Assembly: GCA_031629035.1 (NCBI GenBank)
Contig: JAVLUG010000012.1
Coordinates: 1 to 64,000, forward strand
Source of the DNA: MVYY01 sp012517575
Lineage (GTDB): Bacteria; Bacteroidota; Bacteroidia; Bacteroidales; Paludibacteraceae
Length of the DNA: 64,000 nucleotides
Direction of reading: 5' to 3'
Positions 34,719 to 42,666 of the stretch are shown piece after piece. How positions within the stretch are numbered: position 1 is the first letter of the stretch; each line of letters begins with the position of its first letter. The notes beneath the pieces were generated by a model. The model had not been told where the DNA came from. It did not search any database and saw nothing but the letters and a program-made list of their open reading frames with translations. The position numbers and the translations under genes are program-made.

Positions 34719-36266
34719 ATGAGAAAAGACAGAATACTTTGGGTAGATGACGAAATAGAGATGTTGCGGCCTTATCTTCTTTTTCTGGATGAAAAGGGGT
34801 ATGAAGTTGTTACCGCTACCAACGGGAATGATGCGGTAGATATCTGTCAGAAAGAAAGTTTCGATATTATTTTTTTGGATGAAAACATGCCTGGATTGAG
34901 CGGGTTGGAAACGCTGGCGCTGATAAAAGAAATCGATTCTGATGTTCCTTTGGTAATGATTACAAAGAACGAAGAAGAAAACATCATGAATATGGCCATT
35001 GGCAACAAAATTGCCGACTATTTGACAAAACCAGTCAATCCGAGTCAGATTCTGATGACACTCAAAAAAAATATTCATCGCAAAGAAATTGTAAACGAAC
35101 ATGCAACGGCTGCCTATCGTTCGGAATTTGGACAAATAGGTATGAAAATCAACGATTCGTTTACTTACGACGATTGGGTGGAAGTCTACAAAAAACTCGT
35201 TTTCTGGGAATTGGAACTTTCCGAAACCGACAGCGGCATGGACGAAATGCTTCGGATGCAGAAAATGGATGCCAACACAACCTTTTCAAAATTCATAAAA
35301 AATAATTACGAGCGATGGTTTGAGCATCCCGAAGAACGTCCCTTGATGAGTTTTGAGATATTTAAAACAAAAGTTTTTCCTTTGCTCGACAACGATGAAA
35401 AAGTTTTTTTTGTGGTGGTGGACAATTTCCGCCTCGACCAATGGAAAATGATACGCGAGCTGTTGAGTGATTATTATCAGTTTGAAGAAGAAGAGCTTTA
35501 TTGCAGCATTCTCCCTACCGCTACGCAGTATGCACGAAATGCCATCTTTTCCGGTTTGATGCCGTTGCAAATTCAACAAATGTTTCCTCAATTCTGGGTG
35601 GAAGAAGAAGAGGAAGAAGGTAAAAACCTGATGGAGAGTGAGCTGCTTCAGACACAAATTCAACGCTTTCGGAAAAAATATACTTTTTCGTACCATAAAA
35701 TCAACGATTCCGTTTCGTGTCAGCGTTTGATTGATCAATTGCCACATTTGGAAAACAATAATTTGAATGTTTGCGTGCTGAATTTTATCGACATGCTTTC
35801 GCATGCGCGCACTGAATCAAAAATGGTTCGCGAGCTGGCCAACGATGAAAAAGCCTATCGCTCGCTAACCCTTTCATGGTTCCGTCATTCCGCTACTTTT
35901 GATTTGTTCAGAGCAATTGCCGAACGTGGTTACAAAGTGGTTTTTACAACCGACCACGGCACTATTCGCGTAAATAATCCGATAAAAGTCGTTGGAGATA
36001 AAAATACAAATGTCAACTTGCGCTACAAGGTCGGTAAAAATCTGAGCTACAACAGAAAGGAAGTTTTTGAAGTTACCCAGCCTGCAAAAATTGGACTGCC
36101 CAGCCCCAATGTCAGTTCTGCTTACATTTTTGCCTGCAATGATGATTTTTTTGCTTATCCGAACAATTATAATTATTACGTTAGTTATTACAAAAATACC
36201 TTTCAACATGGAGGCGTTTCTTTGGAAGAAATGTTGGTGCCTCTGATTGTAATGAATCCAAAGTAG
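34719..36266 (+). CDS. porX: PorX: response regulator with PglZ domain
   Basis: This 515-residue protein has an N-terminal receiver domain (1-~120; acidic pocket VDDE, phospho-acceptor Asp54 in IIFLDENMP, Lys in DYLTKPVNP) followed by an alkaline-phosphatase-like PglZ domain, with VVVDNFRLDQW, LNFIDMLSHARTES and FTTDHGTIRV as metal-binding stretches. This is the PorX layout; PorX works with histidine kinase PorY to control type IX secretion and has reported phosphodiesterase activity on oligonucleotides. The kinase is not in the window. It is probably cotranscribed with the porW-like gene. Confidence 0.93.
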   Translation: MRKDRILWVDDEIEMLRPYLLFLDEKGYEVVTATNGNDAVDICQKESFDIIFLDENMPGLSGLETLALIKEIDSDVPLVMITKNEEENIMNMAIGNKIADYLTKPVNPSQILMTLKKNIHRKEIVNEHATAAYRSEFGQIGMKINDSFTYDDWVEVYKKLVFWELELSETDSGMDEMLRMQKMDANTTFSKFIKNNYERWFEHPEERPLMSFEIFKTKVFPLLDNDEKVFFVVVDNFRLDQWKMIRELLSDYYQFEEEELYCSILPTATQYARNAIFSGLMPLQIQQMFPQFWVEEEEEEGKNLMESELLQTQIQRFRKKYTFSYHKINDSVSCQRLIDQLPHLENNNLNVCVLNFIDMLSHARTESKMVRELANDEKAYRSLTLSWFRHSATFDLFRAIAERGYKVVFTTDHGTIRVNNPIKVVGDKNTNVNLRYKVGKNLSYNRKEVFEVTQPAKIGLPSPNVSSAYIFACNDDFFAYPNNYNYYVSYYKNTFQHGGVSLEEMLVPLIVMNPK

Positions 36267-36379
36267 GTGGATGATGATAAGTCTTTTTCAGCGGCGGTTG
36301 AAAAGAGTACTCGTTAACAATATTTTTGCCGAATTATAAACGACATCAGACTTAAACTCTGATGAAAAAACGAAATACT

Positions 36380-37135
36380 ATGAGAATAGGATTGATAGGA
36401 TTTGGAAAAACGGGAAAAGCTGTAGCTTCCGTTATTTTACAAAACGAAGATTTCGAATTGAGATGGATTCTCAGGCGAAAGAAGCTGCTCGATCATCGTT
36501 CAGCTGCGGATGTGTTAGGGATTGAAGTCAAAAATAGTGATGAAGGTCTCATTTATTCGACATCAAACACGAATCTTGAAGATTTAATGGATACTTGTCC
36601 CGTTGACGCCATTATCGATTTTTCTTCAGGTGAAGGCATTTATACTTATGGAGAATCGGCAGCAAAGAGAAAAATAAAAATTATTTCTGCTATTTCCCAT
36701 TACAAGCCTAAGGAAATTGCTTTTTTGAAATCATTGGCACAACAAACTACCGTTTTTTGGTCGCCTAATATTACGCTTGGCGTTAACTATTTGATGATTT
36801 CGGCGAAGTATTTGAAAAAAATTGCACCTTGGGTTGATATTGAGATTGTAGAAGAGCATTTTAAGGGAAAAGAGGGAACTTCTGGCACAGCTTTGAAAAT
36901 TGCGGAAGTGTTGGATATGGACAAGACACAAATCAATTCCATTCGTGCAGGGGGAATTGTTGGCCGACACGAAATTATTTTTGGTTTCCCATATCAGACA
37001 GTGCGACTTATTCATGAGTCAATTTCGCGAGAAGCTTTTGGTAATGGAGTTTTGTTTGTTGCCGAAAATTTGAAAGAGAAAGGAATAGGATTTTATAACT
37101 TTGAAGATTTGTTGCTTCCTTATTTTGCCGATTGA
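36380..37135 (+). CDS. Divergent dihydrodipicolinate reductase-like protein (DapB-like)
   Basis: The product (251 residues from ATG 36380; an ATG at 36362 adds six) has the DapB fold: N-terminal RIGLIGFGKTGKAVA for NAD(P)H, FSSGEGI, SPNITLGVNYLM, and a C-terminal half GGIVGRHEIIFG and HESISREAFGNGVLF typical of DapB. The substrate motif is altered: canonical HHxxKxDAPSGTA reads EEHFKGKEGTSGTA, keeping one His, the Lys and SGTA but losing the second His and one residue. It may be the lysine/DAP enzyme of this lineage or a paralogue with another substrate. It stands between porX and argF'. Confidence 0.75.
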   Translation: MRIGLIGFGKTGKAVASVILQNEDFELRWILRRKKLLDHRSAADVLGIEVKNSDEGLIYSTSNTNLEDLMDTCPVDAIIDFSSGEGIYTYGESAAKRKIKIISAISHYKPKEIAFLKSLAQQTTVFWSPNITLGVNYLMISAKYLKKIAPWVDIEIVEEHFKGKEGTSGTALKIAEVLDMDKTQINSIRAGGIVGRHEIIFGFPYQTVRLIHESISREAFGNGVLFVAENLKEKGIGFYNFEDLLLPYFAD

Positions 37136-37285
37136 CGAAAGAGTTTTTTTTCGCAATCGCAAGGTAAAGCGATGCAAATTTCTTAAATTATTAGTTTACC
37201 ATATAAAATCTCAACATACTGATAATTAATGAAATAATTTACTATTTATTGATTTTTAAAATCAATTCAAGACTATAATACAGAA

Positions 37286-38239
37286 ATGAAAACTTTTATC
37301 AGAGCGAAAGATTTGGGAAACTTTCAGGAAGCTCTCCAAGAGGCTTTTGAAGTTAAGAAAAACCGTTTCGGATACCAGCACCTTGGGAAAAACAAAACGT
37401 TGTTGATGGTTTTTTTTAATTCAAGTTTAAGAACGCGTTTGAGTACCCAAAAAGCAGGAATGAATCTTGGAATGAACACCATAGTGCTGGATATAAATCA
37501 AGGAGCATGGAAACTTGAAACAGAACGTGGTGTGGTAATGGATGGAGACAAAACCGAGCATATTTTGGAAGCGATTCCGGTTATGGGTAATTATTGCGAC
37601 TTAATTGGAGTTCGCTCTTTTGCTCAGTTCGAAAACAAAGCATACGATTATCAGGAAACTATTCTTCAGCAGTTTATTCAATTTTCCGGAAGACCGGTTT
37701 TCAGCATGGAAAGCGCTACGGCTCATCCACTGCAGGCTTTTGCTGATCTTATTACTATAGAGGAATATCGAAAAAAGCCTCATCCCAAAGTTGTCATGTC
37801 TTGGGCGCCACATCCGAAAGCCTTGCCACAAGCTGTTCCTAATTCTTTCGCCGATTTTATGAACGAAGCCGATGTGGAATTTGTTATTACTCACCCCAAA
37901 GGTTACGAACTTGCTCCGGAATTTGTACGAAATGCACACATAGAATATGATCAGATGAAAGCTTTTGAAGGAGCTGATTTTGTTTATGCTAAAAATTGGG
38001 CTGCCTTTCAAGACCCGAACTACGGGAAAATTATCTGTACTGACCGAAGCTGGACTGTCAGCAGCCGACAGATGGCTGTTACCAACAATGCCTATTTTAT
38101 GCACTGTTTGCCTGTACGTCGGAATATGATTGTAACTGATGAAGTGATTGAAAGTCCACAATCATTGGTTATTCCCGAAGCTGCAAATCGAGAAATTTCC
38201 GCTGAAGTTGTCATCAAACGAATGCTTGAAAGTTTATAA
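37286..38239 (+). CDS. N-acyl-ornithine carbamoyltransferase (ArgF' type)
   Basis: This 317-residue transcarbamylase belongs to the Bacteroidota ArgF' group, which carbamoylates N-succinyl- or N-acetyl-ornithine instead of ornithine. The carbamoyl-phosphate motif is FFNSSLRTRLSTQ (residues 43-55) rather than STRTR. MESATAHPLQAFADL, the proline-rich loop WAPHPKALPQAVPNS and the HCLPVRRN end are intact. The 80s loop reads DGDKTEH with Thr90, where the B. fragilis succinylornithine enzyme is reported to have Pro90, so acyl specificity is open. argB and argE homologues lie downstream with apt in between. Confidence 0.9.
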   Translation: MKTFIRAKDLGNFQEALQEAFEVKKNRFGYQHLGKNKTLLMVFFNSSLRTRLSTQKAGMNLGMNTIVLDINQGAWKLETERGVVMDGDKTEHILEAIPVMGNYCDLIGVRSFAQFENKAYDYQETILQQFIQFSGRPVFSMESATAHPLQAFADLITIEEYRKKPHPKVVMSWAPHPKALPQAVPNSFADFMNEADVEFVITHPKGYELAPEFVRNAHIEYDQMKAFEGADFVYAKNWAAFQDPNYGKIICTDRSWTVSSRQMAVTNNAYFMHCLPVRRNMIVTDEVIESPQSLVIPEAANREISAEVVIKRMLESL

Positions 38240-38275
38240 ATATTTATCATATTAATTATCAATTATTTAAATAAT

Positions 38276-38283
38276 TATTTTTG
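38276..38283 (+). promoter_or_regulatory. Probable -7 element before apt
   Basis: TATTTTTG matches TAnnTTTG, 23 bases before the apt ATG and after the argF' stop, so apt may have its own promoter inside the arginine cluster. Confidence 0.5.
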
Positions 38284-38305
38284 TTGCCCATGTGGGTTAA
38301 AAACT

Positions 38306-38830
38306 ATGGATATAGAACAAGTTATTGCAAGTATTAGAAACATTCCCGATTTTCCCAAAAAAGGAGTTCTTTTTAAAGATATTACTACGGCTATGAAAGA
38401 TGCCGAAGTGTTAAGATTTATTTCCGATGAGCTCTACGAGTATTACAAAGACAAGGGAATTACAAAAGTTGTAGGTTTGGAAAGTCGCGGGTTTATGCTC
38501 GGTAGTATTTTGGCTTATAAGCTTCACGCCGGATTCGTATTGATTCGTAAAGCAGGCAAATTGCCGGCTGAAACCTATAGAGTAGATTATGAGCTCGAAT
38601 ATGGCGTCGATTCATTGGAAATTCACAAAGACGCTATCGAAAAGAACGATATTGTTCTTCTTCATGACGATTTGCTGGCCACTGGTGGAAGTGCAAACGC
38701 CGCACTAACGTTGCTCGACAATTTCAAACCTAAATCCATTTATGTGAGTTTTCTCATTGAACTGAAAGATTTAAAAGGAAGAGATCGCCTCAAAGGCGTG
38801 CAGGATGTTCATTCTCTCATTCAGTTTTGA
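38306..38830 (+). CDS. apt: Adenine phosphoribosyltransferase
   Basis: This 174-residue purine-salvage enzyme turns adenine and PRPP into AMP. The N terminus (IRNIPDFPKKGVLFKDITT) and VGLESRGFMLGSILAYKL are typical of Apt; the PRPP-binding loop is VLLHDDLLATGGSANAAL. The flexible loop contains RKAGKLPAETYRVDYELEYG. It is cytoplasmic and of full length. It sits between argF' and argB but has no link to arginine synthesis. Confidence 0.96.
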   Translation: MDIEQVIASIRNIPDFPKKGVLFKDITTAMKDAEVLRFISDELYEYYKDKGITKVVGLESRGFMLGSILAYKLHAGFVLIRKAGKLPAETYRVDYELEYGVDSLEIHKDAIEKNDIVLLHDDLLATGGSANAALTLLDNFKPKSIYVSFLIELKDLKGRDRLKGVQDVHSLIQF

Positions 38831-38912
38831 TTTTTTTTAAATTAAAACTATTGAACGTTTTCTGCAAAATTTCGAAAAACAAATTTGTAGCGATAAACCG
38901 GTCAACATAGAT

Positions 38913-39695
38913 ATGTTTGAGGAAAAGAAAAAACTTACCGTCATCAAGGTTGGCGGAAAAATTGTGGAAGAACCTGAGACTTTAACTTCACTGTTGAATG
39001 ATTTCTCGAAAATTGAAGGTTACAAAGTATTGGTTCATGGCGGCGGGCGTTCAGCTACTGCTCTGGCTAACCGCTTGGGAGTGGAAACTGAAATGATTGA
39101 CGGAAGACGGGTTACGGATGCAGAAATGTTGAAGGTTGTTACCATGATATATGCCGGATGGATCAACAAGCAAATTGTTGCCGGTTTGCAGGCTTTGGGA
39201 CTGAATGCTTTGGGACTTACCGGCGCCGATTTGAATTACATGCGTTCAGAAAAAAGACCGCCATATCCGGTTGATTATGGTTTTGTTGGTGATGTAAAGG
39301 AAGTTGATGTACGAATCTTAAACGAGTTGATTACGAAAGATGTGGTTCCGGTGTTAGCGCCACTCACACATGACAAATGTGGTAATCTATTGAATACCAA
39401 TGCAGATACAATAGCTGCTGAAGCTGCAAAAGCTTTTTCGTCTTTCTTTGAAGTTACGCTTATTTATTGTTTTGAGAAAAAGGGGGTTTTGATGAATGAA
39501 AAAGAAGACGATAGTGTGATTTCTTCTTTAACACCAGAGCTTTTCGAAAAATTTGTGTCGGAAAAAATTATTCAGGGAGGAATGATTCCGAAATTGGAAA
39601 ATTCTTTTAATGCCTTGAAAGCTGGAGTTTCAAAGGTGATTATTACAAGAGCCGATGCAATTCTTACCCATTCGGGGACAACGATAACCTTGTAA
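38913..39695 (+). CDS. argB: Acetylglutamate kinase
   Basis: This 260-residue amino-acid kinase phosphorylates N-acylglutamate in arginine synthesis. It starts with VIKVGGKIVEE (ATP-binding Lys and Gly-rich turn), then VHGGGRSATALANRLG and GRRVTDAEMLKVV for substrate binding, and LLNTNADTIAAEAAKAF with NIQGGM-like IIQGGMIPKLENSFNAL near the end. Together with argF' and argE it forms a partial arginine cluster; argC, argD, argG and argH are not in the window. Confidence 0.95.
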   Translation: MFEEKKKLTVIKVGGKIVEEPETLTSLLNDFSKIEGYKVLVHGGGRSATALANRLGVETEMIDGRRVTDAEMLKVVTMIYAGWINKQIVAGLQALGLNALGLTGADLNYMRSEKRPPYPVDYGFVGDVKEVDVRILNELITKDVVPVLAPLTHDKCGNLLNTNADTIAAEAAKAFSSFFEVTLIYCFEKKGVLMNEKEDDSVISSLTPELFEKFVSEKIIQGGMIPKLENSFNALKAGVSKVIITRADAILTHSGTTITL

Positions 39696-39756
39696 ACGGT
39701 AAAATTTTCCTATTGAGGATTTGATTTTTTTCGTTTCTCATTATATTTTAGTGAAA

Positions 39757-40815
39757 ATGACAGCAGAATTAGTAAATGAAGCCATTCAACTTTTACGGCA
39801 AATGATTGCTATTCCTTCTTTCAGTAAAGAAGAGAAAGAGGTGGCCGATTTTTTGGAGCAGTATTTGTTGCAACGTGGGTATGTTGTTTTCCGACATTTG
39901 AACAACATTTGGCTACAGAGTCCGGGCTTTGATGTTTCTCGACCGACAATCCTGCTCAATTCTCACTTGGATACTGTAAAACCAGGAAGCGGTTGGACTC
40001 GCCATCCCTTTGAAGCTTCGATAGAAAACAACAAATTATATGGTTTGGGAAGCAATGATGCCGGCGCCAGTTTGGTAAGTTTGCTCCATGTCTTTTTCTT
40101 TCTTACGCAACGACAGCAATCCTATAATTTAATTTTTGCAGCTACGGCAGAAGAAGAAATTTCTGGAAAAAACGGCTTAGAAATCATGTTGCAGGAATTT
40201 CCCAAAATTGATTTTGCCGTCGTGGGTGAACCGACAGGTATGAATATGGCTATTGCCGAAAGGGGATTAATGGTTATCGATGCAACGGTAACAGGCAAGT
40301 CGGGTCATGCCGCTCGTGAAGAAGGAGAAAATGCCATTTACAAAGCATTGGATGCAATAAAATGGTTTAGAGACTATCGTTTTGATAAAATTTCTCCATT
40401 GCTTGGGCCGGTGAAAATGACAGTAACCCAGATAAATGGTGGCATTCAGCACAATATGATTCCCGATAAATGTACTTTTGTGGTAGATGTCAGAAGCAAC
40501 GAACTTTATACCAATGAAGAAATTTTAGAAATTATCCGTGAAAATGTTGATTGCCGTATTGAACCTCGTTCTGTTCGACTTTGTTCTACTGCCACACAGT
40601 TGGACCATCCCATTGTAAAAAGAGCGCAGCAAATGAAACTTGCGTTATACGGTTCTCCAACGCTTTCCGATCAGGCATTAATGCCCTTTCCGAGCGTTAA
40701 AATCGGGCCGGGCGATTCTGCCCGTTCTCATACGGCAGATGAATATGTTTTTGTAGATGAAATTGCGAAAGGGATAGAAACTTATATCCAATTGCTCGAC
40801 GGTTTACAGTTTTGA
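39757..40815 (+). CDS. M20-family N-acyl-ornithine/citrulline deacylase (ArgE-like)
   Basis: This 352-residue zinc peptidase-fold deacylase has the metal ligands in NSHLDTVKPG (His, Asp), NDAGASL (bridging Asp), AEEEISGKNG (general base Glu-Glu), GEPTGMNMAIAERG and a late SRSHTADEY (His). The dimerisation insertion SGHAAREEGENAIYKAL is present. Next to argF' and argB it most likely removes the acyl group from acyl-citrulline or acyl-ornithine. The ATG at 39757 (MTAELVNEAIQLL) is preferred over a TTG at 39721. Confidence 0.9.
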   Translation: MTAELVNEAIQLLRQMIAIPSFSKEEKEVADFLEQYLLQRGYVVFRHLNNIWLQSPGFDVSRPTILLNSHLDTVKPGSGWTRHPFEASIENNKLYGLGSNDAGASLVSLLHVFFFLTQRQQSYNLIFAATAEEEISGKNGLEIMLQEFPKIDFAVVGEPTGMNMAIAERGLMVIDATVTGKSGHAAREEGENAIYKALDAIKWFRDYRFDKISPLLGPVKMTVTQINGGIQHNMIPDKCTFVVDVRSNELYTNEEILEIIRENVDCRIEPRSVRLCSTATQLDHPIVKRAQQMKLALYGSPTLSDQALMPFPSVKIGPGDSARSHTADEYVFVDEIAKGIETYIQLLDGLQF

Positions 40816-40839
40816 AAAAATTTTCTTGAAAAAGTAACT

Positions 40840-41685
40840 TCACAAAGAAACGCGAAACCCGCAAGTTTTGCAAAAGGACTCAGTAATTTTATGTTGCTGA
40901 AAACCTTGTCTCATTCTCGTTGCCTTTTCGCTCGAAAGAATAGAGGAAAGGTCTTGAGAGAAAATATTTCCCAGTTTCAGAGACCCGCCGGCATCAAGAC
41001 AACAGGGGACAACTTCTCCTCCGGAGAGAATGGCAATATGATCGCGCAATGCATAACAGGATTTATGCTCAAACAAAATTTTCCCGTTTTCTGTCGGCCA
41101 TTGAAATTTTGGCAACTGCTGCAGAAAAATATGATTGTCAAGTTGTATGCTCTTTCCTTTTTTTTGTGAAATCAATTCAGCGGGCGAAAGTAGAAATCTT
41201 TCTGAAATTTTTTCCTTACACAAGCTGTTGAATTTTTCACTTGCAGGTTGATTGATATTCCACAAACGCAGATTGACATAAGTTTGGGGCGAAAATTCCA
41301 CAGCCATATCAAGAATATTTTCAAAAAAGCTTTCCCAATTGGCTGCTGGAATATTTTCTTCTGCATCATGTAGCGATATATTCAGTTGGCGAATGGGATG
41401 GTTTAGTATTAGTTCTTTCCGAGCTTTCAGCAATGAACCGTTTGTTGTGATATTGACATTCATTCCTTCCCGTTCCGCAACATTCAGTATTTCTTCTAAT
41501 TGTGGATGCAGAAGTGGTTCCCCCAACACATGCAAATAAATATAGTTGGTGTAAGGTTTAATTTTTTCAACAATTGTTTGAAAGTTTTTTACAGATATAA
41601 ATCTGGTTGGTTGAGTTGTTGAAAAACAAAAGCTGCAGTGAAAATTGCAGCTGTTGGTGATTTCAATGTAAATTTTTTTGAACAT
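40840..41685 (-). CDS. Radical SAM/SPASM-like protein
   Basis: This 281-residue protein begins KKIYIEITNSCNFHCSFC, whose CxxxCxxC motif binds the radical SAM cluster. HVLGEPLLHPQL is the GEP-like SAM-binding stretch. The C-terminal ~70 residues hold a second Cys cluster (SCYALRDH, VVPCCLDAGG, FCKTCGF), as in SPASM/twitch extensions carrying an auxiliary cluster. The substrate is unknown. It is the last gene of the minus-strand run LOG, GH16-like, kdsA-C, kdsD, 12 bases after kdsD, so a role in envelope sugar chemistry is possible but unproven. Confidence 0.85.
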   Translation of the reverse strand: MFKKIYIEITNSCNFHCSFCFSTTQPTRFISVKNFQTIVEKIKPYTNYIYLHVLGEPLLHPQLEEILNVAEREGMNVNITTNGSLLKARKELILNHPIRQLNISLHDAEENIPAANWESFFENILDMAVEFSPQTYVNLRLWNINQPASEKFNSLCKEKISERFLLSPAELISQKKGKSIQLDNHIFLQQLPKFQWPTENGKILFEHKSCYALRDHIAILSGGEVVPCCLDAGGSLKLGNIFSQDLSSILSSEKATRMRQGFQQHKITESFCKTCGFRVSL

Positions 41686-41697
41686 GAGCTGTTCAGT

Positions 41698-42654
41698 TCA
41701 TTTGAAATCGATAATGTCATGAATCGACAAAATACCAACTACAGTAGATGAAGAGTCGTTTTCCATAACTGCCAGATTGGTAATGTTGTTCTCATCCATA
41801 ATTTCCAATGCTTCAGTAAGCAATTCATCTTGAGCAATTTTTTTGAATCCGTGAGTCATAAAATCGCCCGCAGTCAGATTTTTTAAATCGTCGAATCGTT
41901 GAATGGCGCGTCGAATGTCTCCATCAGTAATGATGCCCACTGCCTGTTCGTTGCCATCAAACACCATCGTCATGCCTAAGCGTTTGTTGCTCACTTCATA
42001 AATCACATCCTTAAAAAGCGTATCGGTATAAACTTTTGGTATATTTCGGTTCATTTCGTCTTTCACACGTGCCAGTAATTGCCGACCTAAAGCTCCTCCG
42101 GGATGATAAAGGGCGTAATTTTCCGCTTTAAAATTCCGACGTTCCATTAGGCACACTGTCAACGCATCGCCCATAACCAGTGTTGCTGTGGTGGAAGTTG
42201 TTGGTGCCAATCCCAACGGGCAAGCTTCGTGCTCTATCCCCGTATTGAGAACCAATGTAGCTTCGCGAGCCAGTGGAGATTTCGGGTTTCCTGTCATGGC
42301 GATAATGGTACGGCATATTTTCTTTAGCGGAGTTATTAAGTTGATAATTTCCGGCGAGCTTCCACTGTTGGAAATCAATAAAGCAATGTCGTTCTTGTCA
42401 ATCATTCCCAAATCGCCATGCATGGCTTCCGCCGCATTGATGAAAATGGTTTGTGTGCCTGTGGATGCCAGAGAAGAAGCAATTTTATGCCCGATTATTC
42501 CGGTTTTCCCTATCCCCAAAATTACCAACTTCCCTTTGCAGTTGTAAATCAATTCTACAGCCTGATTGATTTCTGGTCCAATCTTTTCGGCCAATTTCTG
42601 AAGTTCCGATATTTCCAATTCAAAAATTTCCTTGCTTCGTTTTACAAAGTCCAT
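41698..42654 (-). CDS. kdsD: D-arabinose 5-phosphate isomerase
   Basis: This 318-residue protein has an N-terminal SIS domain (about 30-170; VILGIGKTGIIGHKIASSLASTGT, SNSGSSPEII, ALTGNP-like MTGNPKSPLAR, and APTTSTTATLVMGDALTVCLM) and two C-terminal CBS domains (about 205-318). This is the KdsD/KpsF layout; the enzyme interconverts ribulose 5-phosphate and arabinose 5-phosphate, the first committed sugar of Kdo synthesis. It follows the kdsA-kdsC fusion by 12 bases, so three steps of the pathway are encoded together. Confidence 0.95.
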   Translation of the reverse strand: MDFVKRSKEIFELEISELQKLAEKIGPEINQAVELIYNCKGKLVILGIGKTGIIGHKIASSLASTGTQTIFINAAEAMHGDLGMIDKNDIALLISNSGSSPEIINLITPLKKICRTIIAMTGNPKSPLAREATLVLNTGIEHEACPLGLAPTTSTTATLVMGDALTVCLMERRNFKAENYALYHPGGALGRQLLARVKDEMNRNIPKVYTDTLFKDVIYEVSNKRLGMTMVFDGNEQAVGIITDGDIRRAIQRFDDLKNLTAGDFMTHGFKKIAQDELLTEALEIMDENNITNLAVMENDSSSTVVGILSIHDIIDFK

Positions 42655-42666
42655 GATTGTATGATG

